In this document: piece by piece, positions 1 to 5,976 of the stretch
Layout: every line of letters begins with the position of its first letter
How positions within the stretch are numbered: the stretch's first letter is position 1
Assembly: GCA_947258805.1 (NCBI GenBank)
Contig: CAMYJV010000144.1
Coordinates: 4,170 to 10,525, forward strand
Length of the DNA stretch: 6,356 nt
From: an uncultured Gammaproteobacteria bacterium
Lineage (GTDB): Bacteria > Pseudomonadota > Gammaproteobacteria > GCA-2729495
Direction of reading: 5' to 3'
Translations under genes and position numbers: made by a program
Notes under the pieces: model-generated
The model's database searches: none
Seen by the model: the letters and a program-made list of their open reading frames with translations, nothing else
Told to the model about the DNA's origin: nothing

Positions 1-1
1 A

Positions 2-697
2 GCCGCGGCCTGGGAGTGGGGCGGTTTCGTCGGCAAGAACGCGACGCCGTGGCGGCTCGCTTTTGCGGCCTTGGTCGCCTTAGCGCTTGCCCTGCTTGGC
101 ACGCTGGTTCCAGATAAAATACCTTTGATGCCAATACTTTACGGGTCATTACTTTGGTGGATTCTCGCAGCTGTGCTGGTGCTGCGCTTTCCGGTGAATT
201 TGCCGGTCATCTGGCGCTTGCCGTGCGGGCTGCTGGTTCTGATTCCTGCCTGGCTGGCCATGCTGGCCGTGCTGCGCAGTCCTGCCGGCGGCCCGCAGTT
301 ATTGTTGCTCGCGCTGGCTGTTATCTGGGCGGCCGATGTGGGCGCGTATTTCACCGGGCGGCGCTTTGGCCGGACACGGCTCGCGCCCCGGGTGAGTCCC
401 GGCAAGACCTGGGAGGGCGTCGGCGGCGGATTGACCGCGACGGCGCTGGTGGCGGCGGCTGGCGCCTGGGCGCTGAACCTGCCGATACCGAGCCTCGTGC
501 TGATTTCGGTTGCCGCTGCCGCCATTTCCATCATCGGCGACCTGACCGTCAGTATCTTCAAACGGGCAGCAGGCCTGAAGGACAGTGGCAGCCTGTTTCC
601 AGGTCACGGCGGCGTGCTGGATCGAATTGACAGCCTCACCGCTGCAATGCCGCTATTCGTGGTGTGCGCCGTCTGGCTCGGCTTGTTGCCGTCATGA
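2..697 (+). CDS. cdsA: CDP-diacylglycerol synthase (phosphatidate cytidylyltransferase), 5'-truncated by window edge
   Basis: Integral inner-membrane enzyme that condenses CTP with phosphatidic acid to give CDP-diacylglycerol and pyrophosphate, the branch-point precursor of phosphatidylglycerol, cardiolipin and phosphatidylethanolamine. The reading frame is open from base 2, and the first visible residues (AAAWEWGGFVG) already match the family, so the TTG at 71 is not the true start. 231 residues are visible; E. coli CdsA has 285, so about 50 N-terminal residues are missing. The family signature is complete at visible residues 184-210: S-x-F-K-R, then K-D-S-G, then P-G-H-G-G and D-R-I-D. Upstream, AADVGAYFTGRRFG and SPGKTWEG are the other conserved CdsA blocks. 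Several hydrophobic segments rich in Leu, Ala and Val precede them, as expected of a polytopic protein. It stops at TGA 695-697. The next gene is rseP, 125 bases on, as in enteric bacteria but with a longer gap. Confidence 0.96.
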   Translation, partial: AAAWEWGGFVGKNATPWRLAFAALVALALALLGTLVPDKIPLMPILYGSLLWWILAAVLVLRFPVNLPVIWRLPCGLLVLIPAWLAMLAVLRSPAGGPQLLLLALAVIWAADVGAYFTGRRFGRTRLAPRVSPGKTWEGVGGGLTATALVAAAGAWALNLPIPSLVLISVAAAAISIIGDLTVSIFKRAAGLKDSGSLFPGHGGVLDRIDSLTAAMPLFVVCAVWLGLLPS

Positions 698-822
698 CCA
701 GGCAAGTGTTGCAACCGGGGACCTTGGGTTGCGATGATCCGTGCCTGAGACACCCCAGCAAGGTGTGGCCCGCAAGGCCGCCCCGCTGCGTCGCGCGCCC
801 AACAGGTTATAAGTGATCACTG
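698..822. other. Intergenic gap between cdsA and rseP with three short inverted repeats
   Basis: No convincing gene is present. Three short hairpin-forming repeats sit in tandem. GCAACC (711-716) pairs with GGTTGC (727-732) around a 10-base loop. ACACC (750-754) pairs with GGTGT (762-766) around 7 bases. GTGGCC (765-770) pairs with GGCCGC (776-781) around 5 bases, with one G-T wobble; it shares two bases with the second, so those two are alternatives. None is followed by a T-run, so they do not look like intrinsic terminators. The stretch ends in a TATAAG hexamer (808-813) and a 10-base palindrome (812-821) just before the rseP ATG. In Pseudomonas-type genomes dxr lies here; no recognisable dxr motif (such as GATGSIG) is visible. 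Confidence 0.6.
808..821 (+). promoter_or_regulatory. Possible -10 hexamer overlapping a perfect 10-bp palindrome before rseP
   Basis: TATAAG at 808-813 matches the sigma-70 -10 consensus at five of six positions. AGTGATCACT at 812-821 is a perfect 10-base palindrome overlapping its end and stopping one base before the rseP ATG. No TTGACA-like -35 lies 16-18 bases upstream, so the promoter call is weak. If it were used, the transcript would begin only a few bases before the ATG. That would fit the absence of a well-placed Shine-Dalgarno (the nearest AGG, 804-806, is 16 bases from the ATG). A gapless palindrome suits a dimeric DNA-binding protein better than an RNA hairpin, but chance cannot be excluded. 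Confidence 0.25.
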
Positions 823-2187
823 ATGCCAGGTTTCCTGACTTCCCTGCTGTCCTTCCTCGTTGCGATCGCCATCCTGGTGGCTGTCCACGAGTGGGGGCAC
901 TACATCGTGGCGCGGCTGGCCGGCGTCAAGGTGCTCCGATTTTCCGTCGGCTTTGGCAAGCCCCTGTGGCTGCGTCGCGGGGGGCCAGATCAGACAGAGT
1001 ACTGCCTGTCGGCAATTCCCATCGGCGGCTATGTGCGGCTTCTGGACGAGCGGGACGGCACCGTCGCAGACGCTGAGCGGGGCCGCGCCTTCAACCGCCA
1101 GCCCGTGCCGGCGCGAATCGCGATTCTGTTTGCCGGTCCAGGCATGAATTTTCTATTCGCCATCTTTGCCTACTGGGTCATGTTCGGCATCGGTGTACCC
1201 GGCCTGCAACCGGTGATTGGCGAAGTTGAGCCTGACTCGATTGCCGCTGCTGCCGGGATTCGGTCAGACGACGTCATCGTTGAGGTTGGCGACCGGGAGG
1301 TAGCAACCTGGGAAGGTACCGTGATTGCGATGCTCGATGAAATGCTCGCCAACGGTGACATCAGGATGCGCGTGGAAGGCGCGGGCGGCCCGCGTGAGGT
1401 TCGGCTGGCCACTGCCGGCCGCGAATCGGAATTGACTGAACCCGGCCAGCTCTATGAAGTCATCGGTCTGCGGCCGTGGCGCCCTCGGCTAGACCCGGTG
1501 ATCGACGAACTCACCAGCGGGGGCCCTGCGGAGCAGGCGGGCCTGCTGTCCGGCGACAGAATTCTCTCCGCTGACGGCGAAGCGTTTGCCGACTGGAGCG
1601 CGTGGGTGGAATTCGTGCGGGCCCGGCCCAATGAGACGGTCCTGGTAACCCTGCGCCGCGGCGAGCAGCGGCTGGAGTTGCCGCTGGCTATTGGTGCGGT
1701 GGAGTCCGGCGAGGCTCTGAAGGGCAGGATTGGGGCGTCGGTATCGGTGCCTGCCGATCTCTACGAGGGCCGGCGCGCCCTGCAGCGTTACGGTTTCATC
1801 GGTGCGGCCGCAGCCGCGGTGGAAAAAACCTGGGACATGTCGGCCCTGACCGTTCGCATGATCTTGCGCATGGTGACCGGTGACGTGTCCGTGAAGAACA
1901 TCAGCGGTCCGATCAACATCGCGCAGTTTGCGGGCTATAGCGCCAGTGGTGGCCTGACGACTTTTCTGGGTTTCCTGGCCATCGTCAGTGTGAGCCTGGG
2001 GATACTCAATCTGTTACCGGTGCCGATGCTCGATGGCGGCCAGATCCTCTACCAACTGGCGGAAGCGGTGAAGGGGAGCCCGTTGTCGGAGCAGACGCAG
2101 GTAATTGGGCAGCAGGTTGGAATTCTGTTCCTGTTGATACTGATGAGCTTCGCTTTCTATAACGACCTGTCGCGCCTGTTCGGCTGA
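823..2187 (+). CDS. rseP: Site-2 intramembrane zinc metalloprotease RseP (M50 family)
   Basis: Inner-membrane protease that performs the second cut of anti-sigma factor RseA after DegS, releasing sigma-E under outer-membrane stress; it also degrades leftover signal peptides. The 454 residues match the usual ~450. The zinc motif HEWGH is at residues 22-26 in the first membrane helix, the same position as E. coli HEFGH. GPGMN at 105-109 opens the second membrane helix. Two PDZ domains follow, about 125-200 and 222-292, each with an inhibitory-PDZ-type A-G-[IL] turn. The third zinc ligand is Asp404 in LPVPMLDGG, and a last membrane helix spans about 428-447. SGPINIAQ is the conserved segment before the third helix. 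ATG 823 is the first possible start, since an in-frame TGA lies at 814-816. No good Shine-Dalgarno is visible. bamA begins 6 bases after the stop, so the two are co-transcribed. The substrate assignment comes from the family; no rseA gene is in this window. Confidence 0.97.
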   Translation: MPGFLTSLLSFLVAIAILVAVHEWGHYIVARLAGVKVLRFSVGFGKPLWLRRGGPDQTEYCLSAIPIGGYVRLLDERDGTVADAERGRAFNRQPVPARIAILFAGPGMNFLFAIFAYWVMFGIGVPGLQPVIGEVEPDSIAAAAGIRSDDVIVEVGDREVATWEGTVIAMLDEMLANGDIRMRVEGAGGPREVRLATAGRESELTEPGQLYEVIGLRPWRPRLDPVIDELTSGGPAEQAGLLSGDRILSADGEAFADWSAWVEFVRARPNETVLVTLRRGEQRLELPLAIGAVESGEALKGRIGASVSVPADLYEGRRALQRYGFIGAAAAAVEKTWDMSALTVRMILRMVTGDVSVKNISGPINIAQFAGYSASGGLTTFLGFLAIVSVSLGILNLLPVPMLDGGQILYQLAEAVKGSPLSEQTQVIGQQVGILFLLILMSFAFYNDLSRLFG

Positions 2188-2193
2188 TACTGA

Positions 2194-4605
2194 ATGGTCG
2201 CCAGTCTTTTTTACCGCTTCACACGGTCAGTTCGGCATAGATCACTGGCCGTGCTGCTGCTTGCAGTTGCGCTGCCCGCGCCGGCACAGGAGCAAGCTGA
2301 CCTGGTGGTTCGGGACATTCGCGTAGAGGGTCTGCAGCGCATCTCCGAAGGCACGGTGTTCAACTACCTGCCGATCAACATTGGTGACACCCTGGACGGG
2401 CAGCGCGTCCAGGAGGCCCTGCGCGCCGTTTACCGTACGGAGTTCTTCCGGGACGTCGAGATGCGCTGGGACAAAGGCACGCTGATTATTGCCGTAGCTG
2501 AGCGGCCATCCATCGAGTCCCTGACGATCACCGGCAACAAGGACATCAAGACCGAAGACCTGGAAGAGCCGCTGGCGAAGATCGGGCTGAAAACGGGACG
2601 CATCTTCAACCGTTCGGTGCTGGAAGAGGTTGAGCAGTCACTGACCGATCAGTATTTCAGCCAGGGCAAATACGGCGCCAGCGTGAAGGCGGCGGTCGAG
2701 GATCTGGCCGACAACAAGGTCAGCGTCGAAATCAAGATCAAGGAAGGCGACCGGGCCCGCATCCGGCAGATCAACGTGGTGGGCAACTCCAGCTACGACG
2801 ATGAGCGGCTGCTCGACAAGTTCGCGCTGCGCACGCCGAACCTGCTGTCCATGATTCGCCAGGACGACCGCTATTCGCGCGAAGCGCTGTCGGGCGACCT
2901 CGAAACCCTGCGTTCTTTCTATATGGACCGCGGCTTTGCAGATTTCCGCATCGACTCCACCCAGGTGGCGATTTCGCCGGCCAAGAAGGATATTTTCATT
3001 ACGGTCAACATCACTGAGGGTGACCGCTACGTTGTCGATGATGTGCGTCTTGCCGGTGAGCTGATCTTGCCGGAAGAGAGCCTGAACCCCTACGTGGCCA
3101 TCAAGCCCGGGCAGACGTATTCGCAGCGGCTGATTGCCCAGAGCGCCGACCTGATCCGCTTGCGACTGGGTGAAGAGGGCTACGCCTTTGCGTCCGTAGA
3201 GCCTGTGCCCGAACTCGACCGGGAGGCCAAGACTGTCGGCGTGACGCTCTACGTGGAACCGCAAAACCGCGTCTATGTTCGGCGGGTAAATTTCAACGGT
3301 GCGGACTCCACGAACGATGAGGTCTTCCGTCGCGAGATGCGGCAGTTCGAGGGCGCGTACCTGTCGAACAGCAAGCTGGAGCGTTCTCGGGTGCGGCTGC
3401 AGCGGCTACCTTACGTGGAGCAGGTTAGCGTCGAAACTGAGCCGGTGCCCGGGACGCCGGACGTGGTCGACGTGGAATTCGATATTACCGAGGGCTTGCC
3501 CGGACAGTTTGGCGGCGGACTCGGGTTTTCCGAGTCTCAGGGCGTGGTGCTGAACGGCAACTTCGTGCACACAAATTTCCTCGGCACGGGCAACCGAATT
3601 TCGGCGGACATCAATACCGGTCGTTACCGGACTGTCTATAGCCTGGCCCATACGAATCCTTACTGGACTATCAACGAGGTCAGCCGCACGATTCGCCTGT
3701 CTTACCGGGACATCACGCAGTTCACGTCGGACGCATCGGACTTCAGTACCGAAACCTACTCGCTGGCAATGGAATTTGGTTATCCGTTGACGGAATTCCA
3801 GCGCATCCTGTTCGGTGTGAGTTTCAATAGCGCGGAACTCTTGTCGAATACTTTCAGCACCTTCCAGGCGCAGGAGTGGGTGCTCAACAACGGCAACTTC
3901 TTCCGGGCCGATATCAATACGCTGGGCACTGAATTCAACACCATTGAGCTGACGGGCGGGTGGATTTACGACACCCGGAACCGGGCCCTCTTTGCCGACC
4001 GGGGCAGTCGCCAGCGCCTGCTGTTTGGCGTCACCAGCCCGTACGGCAGCGACGTAGACTTCTATACGCTTACCTACAATGCCCGGAAGTTCTTGCCGTT
4101 AACGCGCTATTTCACGCTGTCCTTGAGCGGTGAGGTTTCCTACGGCGACGCCTTTTCCAACACGGAGTCTATCCCGCCGTATCGCCGGTTCTTTGCCGGT
4201 GGGCCGGACTCCGTGCGCGGCTATGCCGAGAACAGCCTCGGCCCGATCGACACTTTTGGCAATCCCTACGGCGGCAACCTGTTGATCACGGGTCAGGCAG
4301 AGCTGATCCTTCCCCTGCCGCAGGCCTGGTCGTCGCGCGCGCGCCTGGCCGCTTTCCTCGACGCGGGTAATGTGTACGACACTGGTGGTGTGACATTTTT
4401 CGAACGCAACGGCGTCTCCGAGTTAGAATACAAGCCTGACGACTCCGGGTTAAGATACTCAGTGGGTCTGGGAGCACAGTGGCTCGCACCGCTGGGCCTG
4501 TTCCGTTTCAGTTACGGATTTCCGCTGAACGCTGAAGACGGTACCGATCGGATTTATGGCGACGAGACGGAGAATTTCCAGTTCTCGATCGGCGGGGCAT
4601 TCTAG
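2194..4605 (+). CDS. bamA: Outer-membrane protein assembly factor BamA (Omp85 family)
   Basis: Central subunit of the BAM complex, which folds and inserts beta-barrel proteins into the outer membrane. The 803 residues compare with 810 in E. coli. A signal peptide is clear: Arg/His-rich residues 8-16, a Leu/Val/Ala core at 18-27, and likely cleavage after Ala31 (PAPA|QEQ). Five POTRA domains fill about residues 36-434; the first begins VVRDIRVEGLQR, and later ones begin at IESLTITGN, IRQINVVGN, VVDDVRLAG and VYVRRVNFNGA. The C-terminal barrel starts near 435 (GLPGQFGGGLGFSES). The Omp85 signature VRGY is at 674-677, within GGPDSVRGY, matching E. coli VRGF in loop 6. The chain ends in Phe (FSIGGAF), the C-terminal aromatic signal read by the BAM machinery. 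ATG 2194 is the earliest start because TGA occupies the preceding codon; no Shine-Dalgarno is obvious, suggesting translational coupling with rseP 6 bases upstream. A GTG at 2251 would destroy the signal peptide. Confidence 0.98.
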   Translation: MVASLFYRFTRSVRHRSLAVLLLAVALPAPAQEQADLVVRDIRVEGLQRISEGTVFNYLPINIGDTLDGQRVQEALRAVYRTEFFRDVEMRWDKGTLIIAVAERPSIESLTITGNKDIKTEDLEEPLAKIGLKTGRIFNRSVLEEVEQSLTDQYFSQGKYGASVKAAVEDLADNKVSVEIKIKEGDRARIRQINVVGNSSYDDERLLDKFALRTPNLLSMIRQDDRYSREALSGDLETLRSFYMDRGFADFRIDSTQVAISPAKKDIFITVNITEGDRYVVDDVRLAGELILPEESLNPYVAIKPGQTYSQRLIAQSADLIRLRLGEEGYAFASVEPVPELDREAKTVGVTLYVEPQNRVYVRRVNFNGADSTNDEVFRREMRQFEGAYLSNSKLERSRVRLQRLPYVEQVSVETEPVPGTPDVVDVEFDITEGLPGQFGGGLGFSESQGVVLNGNFVHTNFLGTGNRISADINTGRYRTVYSLAHTNPYWTINEVSRTIRLSYRDITQFTSDASDFSTETYSLAMEFGYPLTEFQRILFGVSFNSAELLSNTFSTFQAQEWVLNNGNFFRADINTLGTEFNTIELTGGWIYDTRNRALFADRGSRQRLLFGVTSPYGSDVDFYTLTYNARKFLPLTRYFTLSLSGEVSYGDAFSNTESIPPYRRFFAGGPDSVRGYAENSLGPIDTFGNPYGGNLLITGQAELILPLPQAWSSRARLAAFLDAGNVYDTGGVTFFERNGVSELEYKPDDSGLRYSVGLGAQWLAPLGLFRFSYGFPLNAEDGTDRIYGDETENFQFSIGGAF

Positions 4606-4607
4606 GA
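4604..4607 (+). promoter_or_regulatory. Shine-Dalgarno for ompH overlapping the bamA stop
   Basis: AGGA begins inside the bamA TAG stop and lies 4 bases before ATG 4612. It favours ATG 4612 over the in-frame ATG at 4624, which would also leave a workable signal peptide. The overlap of stop and binding site suggests ribosomes finishing bamA help load ompH. Confidence 0.5.
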
Positions 4608-4611
4608 AACG

Positions 4612-5148
4612 ATGACGGTGAAGATGAAATTTGAGATTCGCAAGGGTCTGCTGCTGGCGGCAGTCCTGTTAGGTCTGCCGGGCGTGGGGCTGGCACAGGA
4701 CATCAAGATTGGCTTCGTGAACATCGCGAGGCTCATCAGTGAAGCGCCGCAGGCGACTACGGCGATGGCTGCATTACAGGAAGAATTTGCGCCGCGGCAA
4801 CGCGAACTCGTATCCATGCAAACCAGCTTCCAGGAACGCCAGGAACAGCTGCAGCGCGACCAGGAAGTGATGGGCCCCGACGAGCGCCAGAACGCCGAGC
4901 GAGATCTGCGCAAGGAAGAACGGCAGCTCGCTCGCAGCCTGGAAGAACTCAACGAAGATGCCAATCTGCGCCGCAACGAAGAGCTGGCGAAACTGCAGCG
5001 GGAAATCCTTCGCGAGGTAGCCACCTATGCGCGCGAAGCGGGTTACGATCTGGTGCTCGGCGAAGGGGTTTTCTACGCCAGTTCTGCCGTGGACATTACC
5101 TCCGACGTGCTGAACAGGTTGCAGAGCGCGACAGGCGCCGGCGAGTAG
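4612..5148 (+). CDS. skp: Periplasmic outer-membrane-protein chaperone Skp/OmpH
   Basis: Homotrimeric periplasmic holdase that grips unfolded outer-membrane proteins leaving the Sec translocon and keeps them soluble until they reach BamA. The 178 residues compare with 161 in E. coli Skp. A signal peptide has Lys/Arg at 4-11, a Leu/Ala core at 13-22 and likely cleavage after Ala28 (VGLA|QD). The mature protein starts with the beta-strand DIKIGFVNIARLIS, typical of the family. A long charged, Gln/Glu/Arg-rich coiled-coil region covers about 50-142; these are the tentacles that form the client cavity. The C-terminal return strand and helix (YDLVLGEGVFYAS and DITSDVLNRL) close the trimerisation body. 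It sits 6 bases after bamA, its functional partner. In enteric bacteria and pseudomonads lpxD would follow directly; here the operon stops at a 225-base non-coding gap. The start could alternatively be ATG 4624. Confidence 0.95.
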   Translation: MTVKMKFEIRKGLLLAAVLLGLPGVGLAQDIKIGFVNIARLISEAPQATTAMAALQEEFAPRQRELVSMQTSFQERQEQLQRDQEVMGPDERQNAERDLRKEERQLARSLEELNEDANLRRNEELAKLQREILREVATYAREAGYDLVLGEGVFYASSAVDITSDVLNRLQSATGAGE

Positions 5149-5373
5149 CCATTCACTTTTCGTGGCCCGCGCGCCCATCGCCTTGGCCATATTCCGCAAA
5201 ATCTGCGCGGCGCGTGGGCTCGCCCGAGTCCTGCCGGGCCCCCAGCCGCTTGAGCCTGTGACATCCACGTCTCCGCGGCGCATTCCTCGCGGCAACCTAT
5301 AATCGGGCAATGGGGAACAGCAGGCGGGCGCAGACAGACGTGGCTGGCGGCCATCAGGGGCCAGGGCGGCGCG
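5149..5373. other. Intergenic gap between skp and rnhB, where lpxD-fabZ-lpxA-lpxB usually lie
   Basis: No gene is supported on either strand. The + frames hold only short open stretches, for example 46 codons from GTG 5162, with no recognisable motif and no hexapeptide-repeat periodicity that would mark lpxA or lpxD remnants. One hairpin is visible: GGGCTC (5216-5221) with GAGTCC (5226-5231) around a 4-base loop, including one G-T wobble and lacking a following T-run. An isolated TATAAT is at 5298-5303. The composition stays GC-rich like the neighbours, and there are no flanking direct repeats or transposase remnants to show how the missing genes left. Confidence 0.7.
5298..5303 (+). promoter_or_regulatory. 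Candidate -10 element upstream of rnhB-dnaE
   Basis: A perfect TATAAT in otherwise GC-rich DNA, 70 bases before the rnhB GTG. The positions 16-18 bases upstream (around 5274-5281) read as GC-rich sequence with no TTGACA match, and there is no TG before the hexamer for an extended -10. The call therefore rests on one hexamer. A promoter here would give rnhB and dnaE their own transcript, which they would need if read-through from skp is poor. The predicted transcript start falls near 5310, where an ATG opens a 23-codon frame. Confidence 0.35.
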
Positions 5374-5976
5374 GTGGATAGTTTGCTACCCGGGTTCGGC
5401 GGGGTGGATGAAGTCGGGCGTGGGCCGCTGGCCGGCCCGGTGGTTGCCGCGGTGGTGGTGCTGGCTCCAGGACAGGCGATTGCCGGGGTGCGCGACTCCA
5501 AGCTGTTGTCGCCGAAGCGCCGCGAAGCGCTCGCTGCAATCATCCGCGCCGAAGCCGCAGGCTGGGCTATTGCTCGCTGCAGCCCCGCCGAGATCGATGA
5601 GCTCAACATCCTCAATGCGTCTCTGCTCGCCATGCGGCGGGCCGTATCGGCGCTTGTGCAACGGCCGGCGCACCTGCGCATAGACGGCAACCGTGCGCCG
5701 GACCTGGAGGGCTTCACTGGCCGGATCGAAACGGTTATAGGCGGCGACCGTACCTGTCCAGCTATCGGGGCGGCGTCAATTCTCGCCAAAGTCAGCCGCG
5801 ATGCAGAGATGTGTGAGCTCGACGCCCGCTATCCCGGCTATGGCTTTGCTCGCCACAAGGGTTACCCCACCGTGGCGCACCGCGACGCCCTTGCGCAGCT
5901 GGGGCCCTGCGACATTCATCGGCAGAGCTTCGCGCCGGTGCGCGCCGCCGCGGCGAGCTTGAGGCTGGGCCGTTGA
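5374..5976 (+). CDS. rnhB: Ribonuclease HII
   Basis: Cytoplasmic endonuclease that cuts the RNA strand of RNA-DNA hybrids and incises 5' of single ribonucleotides misplaced in DNA, starting ribonucleotide excision repair. The 200 residues compare with 198 in E. coli. The metal-binding carboxylates are all present: Asp12 and Glu13 in VDEVGRGP, Asp104 in IDGN, and Asp125 in GGD. The Asp104-Asp125 spacing is 21 residues, three more than in E. coli (108 to 126). Other family blocks are RDSKLLSPKRR, IDELNILNAS, AASILAKVSRD and GYGFARHKGYPT. GTG 5374 is the first start codon after the in-frame TGA at 5251; a TTG at 5383 is an alternative that still keeps all catalytic residues. No strong Shine-Dalgarno is seen (a weak AGGG lies at 5363-5366). 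It overlaps dnaE by four bases. In related genomes it follows lpxB, which is absent here. Confidence 0.96.
   Translation: MDSLLPGFGGVDEVGRGPLAGPVVAAVVVLAPGQAIAGVRDSKLLSPKRREALAAIIRAEAAGWAIARCSPAEIDELNILNASLLAMRRAVSALVQRPAHLRIDGNRAPDLEGFTGRIETVIGGDRTCPAIGAASILAKVSRDAEMCELDARYPGYGFARHKGYPTVAHRDALAQLGPCDIHRQSFAPVRAAAASLRLGR
5961..5964 (+). promoter_or_regulatory. Shine-Dalgarno for dnaE inside the rnhB tail
   Basis: GAGG lies within the last codons of rnhB, 8 bases before the TTG at 5973. Its spacing supports TTG 5973 as the dnaE start. Confidence 0.45.

Noticed and set aside
154..630. Alternative + strand open frame of 158 codons within cdsA
   Set aside because: It is an out-of-frame shadow of cdsA; the cdsA frame carries the full CDP-diacylglycerol synthase signature.
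694..816. A 40-codon frame starting ATGA at the cdsA stop, possible dxr remnant or small protein
   Set aside because: It has no Shine-Dalgarno and no recognisable domain, and only a vague resemblance to dxr N-termini. It is noted under the gap finding but not called a gene.
2638..3264. A 208-codon open frame on the - strand inside bamA
   Set aside because: It lies fully antisense to the POTRA-coding part of bamA, whose protein is strongly conserved. Long antisense frames are common in GC-rich genes and its translation shows no family motif.
5216..5231. Hairpin GGGCTC/GAGTCC as a transcription terminator after skp
   Set aside because: The stem is only 6 bases with a G-T pair and the following bases are GC-rich rather than a T-run, so an intrinsic terminator is not supported.
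5162..5302. A 46-codon GTG-started frame in the skp-rnhB gap
   Set aside because: It has no ribosome-binding site, its composition is typical of GC-rich spacer, and it has no resemblance to the lpxB C terminus or the hexapeptide repeats of LpxA/LpxD.
5073..5789. A 238-codon open frame on the - strand across the skp end, the gap and rnhB
   Set aside because: Its translation is low-complexity, rich in Arg, Ala, Ser and Pro, and most of it is antisense to skp and rnhB. The part in the gap has no motif, so it does not represent a replacement gene.
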